Part shown: positions 7,354 to 14,206 of the stretch, piece by piece
How the letters are laid out: the number at the start of each line of letters is the position of its first letter
Position numbering within the stretch: position 1 is the first letter of the stretch
NCBI GenBank assembly: GCA_937910905.1
Contig: CALEPV010000059.1
Span: forward strand, 1 to 24,531
DNA: 24,531 nucleotides
From: an uncultured Prevotellaceae bacterium
Lineage (GTDB): Bacteria; Bacteroidota; Bacteroidia; Bacteroidales; Bacteroidaceae
Reading direction: 5' to 3'
Notes under the pieces: generated by a model
Databases searched by the model: none
What the model was told of the DNA's origin: nothing
What the model saw: the letters and a program-made list of their open reading frames with translations, nothing else
Position numbers and translations under genes: made by a program

Positions 7354-9218
7354 GACAGTTCCAGCTTGAAGGTCTTGCCGAGAGTAACAAATGCCGGGTT
7401 GAGCTTGCAGAGGTGCTTGAGCTGTTCGCGCTTGTCGTAGACGCGCACACTCTGCGTCTTCTCAATCACCGTGAAGCGCATCTGCAGAGAAGCATTGTGG
7501 AGCTGCTGCTGCAAGTAGGGCAGGAGGCGGGGCTGTATGTCGCGCATCTGGCGTGCGAGTTCTTCGTTCTCCAGGCTGATATGCGCTGTGGGCTTGCCTT
7601 CTTGCTCTTCCAGCTCAGGCTGCATGATGCGCATACATTGTGCGAGAGCCGTCTCTTCCTGTGGCATGGTGTTGATGAACTCTTGCCATTTGACTCTCAG
7701 CTCGGCAGCATCAATGGGCTGGTCGGCAGGCGGAGAGCTCTTGGTTGCCGCTTCTGTGTTGGCTTGAGCCGTAGCGCTGGCGGCTGCTGCATTGGCTTCA
7801 GTCTTGCGATGGATGGACGGCGATAGCGTGCCCAGCTTGAGGGTGCGTAGCTTGGACTCGCCTCCACTCTTGCCTGATGTGGAAGTCGCAGCAGCTACAG
7901 TGGCGGGCACAGCAGTTGAGGCTGGTGTGGCAGTAGGGGCTGATTGGGCTGTCGGGGTCGATGTGTTAGTCGGAGTTGCTCCTTGTGCTGGTGTTGCAAC
8001 TGGAGCTTGTGGGGCTGCCTTTGGTGCAGTGGCAGCTGCAGTCGGCTCGATGGCTACCATCGAGGGCTGATTGAAGATTAATTTAAGATGCAGTGTGGGC
8101 CGAAGCCCAGAGCCTATGCTGTCATCACTGACGGCCTGGGTGCACTCTATGAGAGCCAGCTCAACCTGTAGCCGCTTGTTGCGCGAGGTGCGCAGAGACA
8201 CTTCGCACTGGTTGCAGAGCCTGATGGCGCGATAGAGCCACTGTGCACGGCAACGGGATGCCTGCTCGACATAGCGCTGGCGCACCTCGTCGGCAGCGTC
8301 GAAGAGTGGGGCCGTGCTGGCATCGCTGGCCATGAGCAGGTCGCGCAGATGCAGAGCCAGGCCACTGATGAACGGTGCTCCTTCGAAGCCCTGCTGCTGT
8401 ACCTCATTGTATAGCAGCATCGACTGCTGTACATTGCCGGCAAGCATGGCATCAACCATGCGGAAGTAGTAGTCGTAGTCGATGATGCCCAAGTTCTCGA
8501 TGACACGCTGGTAGGTGAGGTTGCCACCAGTGAAGCTGACAGCCTGGTCGAAGATACTCAGGGCGTCACGCATACCACCATCGGCTTTCTGTGCGATAAC
8601 GGCCAGTGCTGCGGGTTCGGCAGTGTAGCCCTCGCGTGCAGCCACGGATGCCAGATGGTCGATGGTGTCCTGCATGGTCATGCGCTGGAAGTCGTACACT
8701 TGGCAGCGCGACAGAATGGTGGGCAGTATCTTGTGCTTCTCCGTGGTGGCCAGTATGAAGATGGCATGGGCCGGCGGCTCCTCCAGCGTCTTGAGGAACG
8801 CATTGAAGGCTGAAGTGGACAGCATGTGTACCTCGTCGATGATGAACACCTTGTAGCGTCCCACTTGCGGCGGTATGCGCACTTGGTCTATGAGGTCGCG
8901 GATATTGTCCACGGAGTTGTTGGATGCAGCATCGAGCTCCACTATATTGAATGAGCGGCCCTCCTGGAAGGCCGCGCACGACTCGCAGTGACCGCAGGCT
9001 TCGCCATCGGCAGTGGGCGTCAGACAGTTGATGGTCTTGGCAAAGATGCGTGCACATGTGGTCTTGCCCACTCCGCGCGGACCGCAGAAAAGGTAGGCAT
9101 GTGCCAGCTTAGCCGAGCTGATGGCGTTCTTCAGCGTAGAGGTGATGGCCGATTGGCCCACCACGCTGTCGAAGGTGACAGGACGGTACTTGCGGGCTGA
9201 TACAATGAATTCGGACAC
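7350..9218 (-). CDS. dnaX: DNA polymerase III subunits gamma and tau
   Basis: A 622-residue clamp-loader ATPase of the replisome. Visible features are Walker A GPRGVGKT at 46-53, a four-cysteine zinc site (C65, C75, C78, C81), Walker B VFIIDEVH at 124-131 and the SRC motif at 170-172. The AAA+ and collar domains run to about 375. Two low-complexity Ala/Thr/Pro/Ser linkers (about 388-450 and 474-500) precede a C-terminal tau-type domain (505-622). It starts at GTG (MSEFIVSARKYRPVTF); an in-frame stop lies five codons upstream, so no ATG alternative exists. I saw no A-rich slippery heptamer, so a frameshifted gamma product is not supported. The downstream HExxH gene overlaps its stop. Confidence 0.96.
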   Translation of the reverse strand: MSEFIVSARKYRPVTFDSVVGQSAITSTLKNAISSAKLAHAYLFCGPRGVGKTTCARIFAKTINCLTPTADGEACGHCESCAAFQEGRSFNIVELDAASNNSVDNIRDLIDQVRIPPQVGRYKVFIIDEVHMLSTSAFNAFLKTLEEPPAHAIFILATTEKHKILPTILSRCQVYDFQRMTMQDTIDHLASVAAREGYTAEPAALAVIAQKADGGMRDALSIFDQAVSFTGGNLTYQRVIENLGIIDYDYYFRMVDAMLAGNVQQSMLLYNEVQQQGFEGAPFISGLALHLRDLLMASDASTAPLFDAADEVRQRYVEQASRCRAQWLYRAIRLCNQCEVSLRTSRNKRLQVELALIECTQAVSDDSIGSGLRPTLHLKLIFNQPSMVAIEPTAAATAPKAAPQAPVATPAQGATPTNTSTPTAQSAPTATPASTAVPATVAAATSTSGKSGGESKLRTLKLGTLSPSIHRKTEANAAAASATAQANTEAATKSSPPADQPIDAAELRVKWQEFINTMPQEETALAQCMRIMQPELEEQEGKPTAHISLENEELARQMRDIQPRLLPYLQQQLHNASLQMRFTVIEKTQSVRVYDKREQLKHLCKLNPAFVTLGKTFKLELS

Positions 9219-9264
9219 AGTGAATATGAATTAGGAATTGTCAGTTGTGAATTAAAATCAGGTG

Positions 9265-9272
9265 CAAAGGTA
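9265..9272 (-). promoter_or_regulatory. -7 box of the dnaX promoter
   Basis: On the minus strand these bases read TACCTTTG, a perfect TAnnTTTG, about 47 nt before the GTG start of dnaX. A TTG at 9290-9288 is only 15 nt upstream, so the -33 element is weak or absent. Confidence 0.5.
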
Positions 9273-9330
9273 ACGTAAAAAAGGGTGCAATTGCTAAATA
9301 AGGCAAAAAAAGTGTGGCATATATACGTCC

Positions 9331-9354
9331 TTTGGTTTGTTTTGCCTACTTTCG
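9331..9354 (+). promoter_or_regulatory. probable promoter of the ftsB-like operon
   Basis: TACTTTCG at 9347-9354 is a one-mismatch match to TAnnTTTG, placed 28 nt before the GTG start at 9383. Three TTTG tetramers precede it (9331, 9336, 9341), the first at 12 nt spacing. No TTTG lies at the canonical 19-20 nt. It is divergent from the dnaX promoter. Confidence 0.4.
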
Positions 9355-9382
9355 CAGCATGTAAAAGCAAAACGCAATTATC

Positions 9383-9682
9383 GTGGCGACAAAGATAAGA
9401 CAGATTTGGCATTTCATTGCCGAGCATAAGTACAGCGTGACAATCGTGCTGTTCCTATTGTGGATGACGTTTATTGACGACAACAACCTGCTGCTGAGTA
9501 TGCAGCGACACCATGAGGCGGCCGTTCTGGAGGAACAGATAGAGGACTACCGCCAGCAGTACGAGACATACAGCCGCGAAGTGGATGCGCTGGAGAACGA
9601 CCCCACTACTATTGAGAAGAAGGCGCGCGAACAGTACTACATGCAGCGTGCTAATGAGGATGTGTTTGTAGTGCAGCCATGA
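9383..9682 (+). CDS. FtsB/DivIC-like septum formation initiator protein
   Basis: A 99-residue bitopic protein with a short cytoplasmic N-terminus, one membrane helix at about 17-31 (YSVTIVLFLLWMTFI) and a periplasmic coiled coil at about 40-75 (LEEQIEDYRQQYETYSREVDA). A conserved-style tail follows, IEKKAREQYYMQRANEDVFV. This is the architecture of the FtsB/DivIC family, which with FtsL and FtsQ activates septal wall synthesis at division. Translation starts at GTG 9383; the only nearby ATG (9359) is followed at once by a stop. Its stop overlaps the next gene by ATGA, so the downstream pair is probably translationally coupled. Confidence 0.87.
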   Translation: MATKIRQIWHFIAEHKYSVTIVLFLLWMTFIDDNNLLLSMQRHHEAAVLEEQIEDYRQQYETYSREVDALENDPTTIEKKAREQYYMQRANEDVFVVQP

Positions 9683-10047
9683 AGCAACTGTCTTTTATAC
9701 AGAGTGTGGTGATGATGGGAGGTGGCGTAGCGTTGCTTCTTGGAGCCGTGCTGTATATCAAGTTCCCCGTGACGGGTTTCGTGCTGTTCGCTGTGGGAGC
9801 TTTGTGCTTTGGCTGTATGCAGATGTTGCAGCAGTATGAAGGACACAATTTCGTGATTAACCGTCTGCGCAGGCAGCAGATGCTGGGGGCGCTGGCCCTG
9901 ATGGTGGCAGCCGGCCTGATGTGTATGCACACGTTCCGTGTGGGCTTCGCGCAAGGTAACGAGTGGGTAGTGGCCATGGCCGTAGGCTGTGTGCTGGAAC
10001 TGTACACCGCGTTGCGCCTGCCCGTTGAACTGGAGAAAGAGGCATGA
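9679..10047 (+). CDS. four-helix membrane protein, unknown function
   Basis: A 122-residue protein with four predicted membrane helices at about 7-27, 30-50, 67-86 and 95-113. A positively charged loop separates helices 2 and 3 (VINRLRRQQ) and a short acidic tail ends the protein. I do not recognise a family. It is locked between the FtsB-like gene and plsC by ATGA overlaps on both sides, so the three are made together. That context suggests, without proving, a role linked to division or envelope lipid synthesis. Confidence 0.8.
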   Translation: MKQLSFIQSVVMMGGGVALLLGAVLYIKFPVTGFVLFAVGALCFGCMQMLQQYEGHNFVINRLRRQQMLGALALMVAAGLMCMHTFRVGFAQGNEWVVAMAVGCVLELYTALRLPVELEKEA

Positions 10048-10778
10048 CAAAGATACTATATTACATATATCAGATACTTATCGCGCCACTGCTGGCAGCT
10101 GTCACGATTATCACCGCAATCGAGGTGATAATAGGCTGCACGGTGGGCAAGGCATCGTTCTGGAGTTATTGGCCTGGCTGTATATGGTCCAAGGTGATGG
10201 TGCGCCTGCTGCTCTTGCCTGTCAAGATAGAGGGACGGGAGAATATGGTCGACGGCGAGAGCTATGTCATTGTAGCCAACCATCAGGGTGCCTTCGACAT
10301 CTTCCTGATATATGGCTATCTGGGCCGCAACTTCAAGTGGATGATGAAGCAATCGCTGCGCAATATGCCACTGGTAGGCAAAGCGTGCGAGAAAGCCGGG
10401 CATATCTTCGTGAACAACAGCGGCCCGAAGAAGATACAACAGACCTACGAGCGCGCACGTGCCATACTGCAGAACGGAACGTCTGTGGTGGTGTTCCCTG
10501 AAGGAGCACGTACATGGGATGGCAAGATGCGCGGCTTCAAGCGCGGTGCATTCCAGCTGGCCGATGAGCTGCAGCTACCCATTCTGCCCATGACAATCAA
10601 TGGTGCATTCCAAGTGCTGCCTCGCTCGCGGGGATTCAACTTTGTGAGTTGGCATCCTCTGAAACTGACTATACATCCTGCCATGCCTCCGCGTCCGCAT
10701 ACTGCAACCTCGGAGCATGAGGCTATGGACGAAGCGAAAGCAATCATAGCCAGCAAGCTCGAACCGATACAGCAGTAG
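10044..10778 (+). CDS. plsC: 1-acyl-sn-glycerol-3-phosphate acyltransferase
   Basis: A 244-residue membrane-associated enzyme of the PlsC/LPLAT family, which acylates lysophosphatidic acid to phosphatidic acid in phospholipid synthesis. The catalytic HX4D is H80-QGAF-D85 (ANHQGAFDIF). The substrate-binding block is VVFPEGART at 149-157 and the third block is FKRGAFQLA at 165-173, followed by LPILPMTING. A hydrophobic N-terminal helix (about 8-31) anchors it. It overlaps the upstream membrane-protein gene by ATGA. A related acyltransferase of ornithine-lipid or other lipid metabolism cannot be excluded from motifs alone. Confidence 0.9.
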   Translation: MTKILYYIYQILIAPLLAAVTIITAIEVIIGCTVGKASFWSYWPGCIWSKVMVRLLLLPVKIEGRENMVDGESYVIVANHQGAFDIFLIYGYLGRNFKWMMKQSLRNMPLVGKACEKAGHIFVNNSGPKKIQQTYERARAILQNGTSVVVFPEGARTWDGKMRGFKRGAFQLADELQLPILPMTINGAFQVLPRSRGFNFVSWHPLKLTIHPAMPPRPHTATSEHEAMDEAKAIIASKLEPIQQ

Positions 10779-10825
10779 CTTGCAGCGACTCCGGAAAACA
10801 TAACTAACTAGCTTATCAATCACTC

Positions 10826-11530
10826 ATGCGACATATTGCTTCCTATATACCTTTATATGTTTTGGGCTTGATGCTCACGTCGTGCAGTGAGACTCTTAAT
10901 GTGCAGGGCACCACCTCTCTGTCGGAGTTGGAGAACAGGACATTGCATCTGAAGGTGTTCGACGGACAGGACTTCCGCAGTATCGACTCCGCACATGTGG
11001 TGCACGGCAAGTTCGGCTTCCGTGCCGACGTCGATTCGGCTCTGCAGACATTGCTTTTCGTTGACGAAGACCCTCAGCCCATCATGCCCATACTGCTGGA
11101 AGGCACGGCCATCACCGTGACCATTACTGAGACAGAGCAACGTGTTGACGGCTCGGCACTCAACGACAGCCTGGCTGCCTTTATGAGTCAGTACAATGCC
11201 ATCCGCCAGCGCATGATGCAGCTGCCGCGACTGGAGGCCAAGCTAATCACAGAGGGAGTGTCGCCTGCTGATGCCAGCGTGCGTATGCTGTCGGAGCAGG
11301 TGGAGCTGGTCAATGACCATGAGGCTTTAGTCATGCCTTTCATCAAGCGCCACTTCAACGATGTCCTGGGCCCGGCTGCATTCCTGATAGTGACGGCCGA
11401 TATGGATGTGCCCGTCATGGTTCCATGGATAGAGGAGCTCATCACGTTTGCCTCTCCGCAGTTCCTCGCTGACCCATACGTCAGTGAGTTCGTGAGGATT
11501 GCACGCGAGAATCACAGACAACTGAGATAG
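10826..11530 (+). CDS. DUF4369-like lipoprotein
   Basis: A 234-residue predicted lipoprotein. The signal peptide has a hydrophobic run (YIPLYVLGLMLTSC) with lipobox LTSC, so Cys20 would be acylated. Residues of about 24-110 form a beta-rich module (LHLKVFDGQDFRSIDSAHVVHGKFGF) that resembles DUF4369, the domain found N-terminal to thioredoxin-like proteins in Bacteroidota. The rest is helical and has no CxxC thioredoxin motif, so this is a stand-alone form, not a thiol-disulfide oxidoreductase. It starts 47 nt after plsC in the same direction and may be the last gene of that operon. Function unknown; outer-membrane or periplasmic location is inferred from the lipobox. Confidence 0.8.
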   Translation: MRHIASYIPLYVLGLMLTSCSETLNVQGTTSLSELENRTLHLKVFDGQDFRSIDSAHVVHGKFGFRADVDSALQTLLFVDEDPQPIMPILLEGTAITVTITETEQRVDGSALNDSLAAFMSQYNAIRQRMMQLPRLEAKLITEGVSPADASVRMLSEQVELVNDHEALVMPFIKRHFNDVLGPAAFLIVTADMDVPVMVPWIEELITFASPQFLADPYVSEFVRIARENHRQLR

Positions 11531-11602
11531 GCTGTATTCCCACGCAGAATCTGTGCTGAACAATATACAAATACTAACACTCTTTGTCTCGCTACTGCCT
11601 AA

Positions 11603-11698
11603 GCTTCGTCTGCTGTGTACGACTTGAGCGGCTGTCCGGCTACGGCCAACAAGCCTGGCGTGTATGTAAGGGACGGCCATACGTTCATCGCACGATGA
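11603..11698 (+). pseudogene. remnant of a secreted protein's C-terminal tail
   Basis: An open stretch of 31 codons ends in TGA but has no start, and it is preceded in frame by TAA at 11600-11602. It reads SSAVYDLSGCP...NKPGVYVRDGHTFIAR. This matches the style of the C-terminal tail VYDLSGR...GIYIRNGKK seen on many Prevotella/Bacteroides secreted proteins (recalled pattern). The usual Arg after SG is Cys here. The most economical reading is the decayed 3' end of a lost surface-protein gene. The rest of the 11531-11744 gap holds no gene or clear terminator that I can see. Confidence 0.5.
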
Positions 11699-11744
11699 GG
11701 CATTGGACTCTTAAGTATAGTGCAGCGCAGAGAGTTGTCAAGTC

Positions 11745-13157
11745 CTAAAGCTGTTTCAGCTCGATGATGCCACGCCTGGTCAGTGTAAGGCAGAAGTGAT
11801 AGAAGTTGGTATTGCCTTCGTAGGTGGCGCGCATGATGAGATGTACATAATAAACCTTCTCTGTCTGGAGGGTGGCTATGTGGCCACCCTCTTTGTAGTC
11901 GTAGACGGCGGCATGGGAGCTGTCCATGCGGCGCAGGAACTCGCGCAGGTTGATGCGTATTATCTCGTTCACGCCCGACAGAGGGTAGTGGCTCAGCGAT
12001 GCCAGCCTGTTGTGGTATAGCGCCAGCCTCTGGCGATATATCAGCACACTCTCGCTGATGGCTGAATGGCCGGCATTGAGCGTGGAGGTGCGTCCTCGCA
12101 GCTGGCGTACCTCGTCGGGCAGGTCCTTGTGGGTCACAAAGCTTGAGCCGGTCTTGCGCCAGCCGATACGCTCGCCGCGAAAGGCCAGGCTGGTCTTGTA
12201 CTCGTAGAACTTGTTGCCGGCTTTGGTTGCAAACCACTGTTGCCCTAGGTTCTTGATGCGGTCCTTGAACATATAGGATATGGTCAGCGCCAGGAAGAGC
12301 TCTAGCGTGAAGTTGCCATACGACTGCTGGAAACCGAAGCTGACCACCGTGGCAAACACCATGCTCAGTCCTGCCACGAACATGAAGAAGAGTTGCTGTA
12401 GGTAGAATGTGTTGTTGCGTTCGTGTACCAAGATGTATAGGTCGCTCTCCACGTATTTCTTCAGCTGGCCGGCCCTGTGTAGGAACTGGCGGTTGTGGGT
12501 GTTGTCGCCCTCGCGAGGCAGTATGTATCCGCGGCTGCGCTGGTACTGCAGCTCATGCTCAATCCATGCTGTGATGGCATCGTGCTGCTGGGCTGCATCC
12601 TCGCTGCGCAGCAGTGCGAACACCTTGGTGCCGGCCACGCGGCTGATGTACTCATCGCCCAGGTCATAGATGGCGCGCAGCTCGTCGGGCAGGGAGCCGA
12701 TGTCGGTCTGTGTGCGCAGATTGCGGTAGGCCTCAAGCACGGCCGTGAGCTGTTGCAGACAGTCTGTAACGGGCAGGGTGGTGTCGCGTATGGCGCTGCG
12801 GGTGATGTTGCAAAACATCTTTACCTGACGTTCATACATCTGCTGATGCCGCTCTGTCTGGTTCTCCACCACCAGCCGGCACCACTTGGCCAGGCGTTTC
12901 AGCGGGAGCTGCTCGGCGTCAGCCAGTTCGCGTAACTTGAATACGGGTGTGATGAGTCTCACCATAGACCTGACATCGCGATAGATGGCGGCCTTGGGAT
13001 AGGTTTCGGAGTTGATGTACAATGCATCGGGCAGGAACAGCCACATGTCGAGCGCCATCTGGTATGCTTGCTTCGTGGCATGTGTGTCGTTCTGACCGTA
13101 ACCCACCTTCAACTCTAGGGTGTAACGGTCGTGTATCTTGCCCTGCAGATCGAACAT
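11745..13157 (-). CDS. uncharacterised 470-aa protein with two membrane helices
   Basis: I do not recognise this family. The protein has a long soluble N-terminal part (1-250), two adjacent hydrophobic segments at about 251-275 (FYLQQLFFMFVAGLSMVFAT...) and 283-297 (FTLELFLALTISYMF), then a basic motif KDRIKNLGQ at 298-305 and a soluble C-terminal part. The short loop between the helices suggests a hairpin with both large domains on the same side, probably the cytoplasm. It has no signal peptide and no obvious nuclease, kinase or protease motif. It starts 6 nt after the stop of the 51-aa gene, so it is probably cotranscribed with the zeta-like kinase unit. Its function may therefore be linked, but this is inference from spacing. 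Confidence 0.75.
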   Translation of the reverse strand: MFDLQGKIHDRYTLELKVGYGQNDTHATKQAYQMALDMWLFLPDALYINSETYPKAAIYRDVRSMVRLITPVFKLRELADAEQLPLKRLAKWCRLVVENQTERHQQMYERQVKMFCNITRSAIRDTTLPVTDCLQQLTAVLEAYRNLRTQTDIGSLPDELRAIYDLGDEYISRVAGTKVFALLRSEDAAQQHDAITAWIEHELQYQRSRGYILPREGDNTHNRQFLHRAGQLKKYVESDLYILVHERNNTFYLQQLFFMFVAGLSMVFATVVSFGFQQSYGNFTLELFLALTISYMFKDRIKNLGQQWFATKAGNKFYEYKTSLAFRGERIGWRKTGSSFVTHKDLPDEVRQLRGRTSTLNAGHSAISESVLIYRQRLALYHNRLASLSHYPLSGVNEIIRINLREFLRRMDSSHAAVYDYKEGGHIATLQTEKVYYVHLIMRATYEGNTNFYHFCLTLTRRGIIELKQL

Positions 13158-13163
13158 AATGGG

Positions 13164-13319
13164 CTAAAGGTCCTCTGGCTTTAGCTCCACTACTTCGCCG
13201 TCGCGCGACACCACAAGCGTGGTGTTGAACAGTCGGGCTTTGTCTACCAATCGTTGTTGAGCCAGCAGGATACCCTCGTCTATCTTCTGCTGCATCTCAG
13301 TTATCTCTCTCTCACTCAT
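13164..13319 (-). CDS. 51-aa putative partner (antitoxin-like) of the zeta-like kinase
   Basis: A 51-residue acidic protein beginning MSEREITEMQQKID. It has one amphipathic helix (about 3-27) and a short beta-like C-terminus, TLVVSRDGEVVELKPEDL. The start at 13319 overlaps the kinase stop by 8 nt and the 470-aa gene follows 6 nt after its stop. A longer in-frame ATG (13358) lies inside the kinase gene and is less likely. Similar tiny proteins (helix followed by VVxxDGKVVxIxP) occur beside COG4185 zeta-like kinases, from memory, and are suspected antitoxins. Toxin-first order would be the reverse of the classical epsilon-zeta arrangement. No DNA-binding motif is evident. Confidence 0.7.
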   Translation of the reverse strand: MSEREITEMQQKIDEGILLAQQRLVDKARLFNTTLVVSRDGEVVELKPEDL

Positions 13320-13917
13320 GGTCATTAGGTGTATTGTATTTGCCACTGAAGGCTTCATACTTGACTACGTTTTCCACGGTGATGCGGTTGCCCTTGGCAC
13401 CGAAGGCTATCTTCTCGGCTGGGCAGGTGGAGTTGTCGTAGAGCGTCCAGTAGTCACACACAGGCATGTACAGTTGGAACAGATTGCTGAGGCCGGCATC
13501 GTAGCGGCGCAGAATGACGTTGGTCGGGATGTTGTGTCCGCCCTCGCTCACTCGCTTGGCCACCCGTGCTACAGCCTGTTCTGGAGTGCTGAGCGAGAAG
13601 AACAGAAGCGTCACAAAGTAGCCTCGCTTCTGTGCCCGCTGGATAAGGTTCACGTAGGAACGTGTGGCCAGCGTGGTCTCGAAAGCAAATGTCACGCCCT
13701 CCTTGAGCAGATGCAGGATACGATCAATCATCAGCCGGCCTGCCTGAATGGCCACTCCTTCGGGGTTGAAGGGCGAGAGTCCGCGTGCTATCTCATCGGC
13801 ATTGACGAACTCGTTACACTCAAGCATTTCGGGCAGCACGGTGAACGAAGCCGTTGTTTTACCGGCTCCATTGCATCCTGCGATGATGTATAGTCTCAGT
13901 TTCTGTGTGTCTGCCAT
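13312..13917 (-). CDS. zeta-toxin-like P-loop kinase (COG4185 type)
   Basis: A 201-residue kinase-like protein. Zeta toxins phosphorylate UDP-N-acetylglucosamine and so block wall synthesis; the substrate here is unproven. Visible features are Walker A GCNGAGKTT at 14-22 with K20, the zeta catalytic-base region VNADEIARGL with D41, FAFETTLATRSY with E80 and T82, and RVAKRVSEGGHNIP (118-131). ILRRYDAGLSNL follows, with R137/R138 as lid arginines, and then LYDNS at 159-163. All key zeta positions appear intact, so activity is plausible. I chose ATG 13917 (MADTQKLRLYIIAG). The longer frame from 14019 would start upstream of the promoter -7 box. It overlaps the 51-aa gene by 8 nt. Confidence 0.85.
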   Translation of the reverse strand: MADTQKLRLYIIAGCNGAGKTTASFTVLPEMLECNEFVNADEIARGLSPFNPEGVAIQAGRLMIDRILHLLKEGVTFAFETTLATRSYVNLIQRAQKRGYFVTLLFFSLSTPEQAVARVAKRVSEGGHNIPTNVILRRYDAGLSNLFQLYMPVCDYWTLYDNSTCPAEKIAFGAKGNRITVENVVKYEAFSGKYNTPNDHE

Positions 13918-13956
13918 CTGTGTGCAGCAAATATATGTGATTGATTGTTGTGTGTG

Positions 13957-13985
13957 CAAAGATAGCAATAATAATGCACGCCAAA
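13957..13985 (-). promoter_or_regulatory. promoter of the zeta-like kinase operon
   Basis: On the minus strand, TATCTTTG (13964-13957) is a perfect -7 box, 39 nt before the ATG at 13917. TTTG at 13985-13982 lies 17 nt further upstream, slightly short of the usual 19-20. It fixes the start at 13917 because the longer frame begins upstream of it. Confidence 0.6.
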
Positions 13986-14079
13986 ACCCGCGAGGCAGTT
14001 TTTCTTTAAGTTTTATCACAGATTAACACTTGTCGCAGCCTCATGCCTGCAATCTGTCCGCCACAATGCCACACTTTCT

Positions 14080-14167
14080 GCACCGTGCTGCAGCCATCGT
14101 TGCACCGTGCTGCAGCCATCGTTGCACCGCGGTCCAACTATAGCTGCACCGCGGTGTAACTTTTCGT
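14080..14167. repeat. four-unit 22-bp repeat array with dyads (array B)
   Basis: Four 22-bp units begin at 14080, 14102, 14124 and 14146. The first two are identical (GCACCGTGCTGCAG then CCATCGTT). The third and fourth carry GCACCGCGGTC and GCACCGCGGTG. Each has a dyad centred 5-6 bp from its start (14085.5, 14107.5, 14129.5, 14151.5); unit four contains the perfect palindrome CACCGCGGTG. The array lies between the end of pyrC and the zeta-kinase promoter, about 95 bp upstream of that promoter. The rest of 13918-14206 holds nothing else that I can identify. Confidence 0.75.
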
Positions 14168-14206
14168 TCATTGTGTGGGGTGAAAATGTGGGCTGTGATG
14201 TGCTGA

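Noticed and set aside
7350..9218. programmed frameshift producing a short DnaX (gamma)
   Set aside because: I saw no A AAA AAG-type slippery run on the coding strand anywhere in the gene.
13918..14019. 34-residue N-terminal extension of the zeta-like kinase
   Set aside because: The codons cross the perfect -7 box at 13957-13964, and the P-loop fold begins right after MADTQKLR; the shorter start fits the family.
14080..14167. CRISPR-like array
   Set aside because: Units are contiguous 22-bp repeats with no unique spacers, only four copies, and no cas genes nearby.
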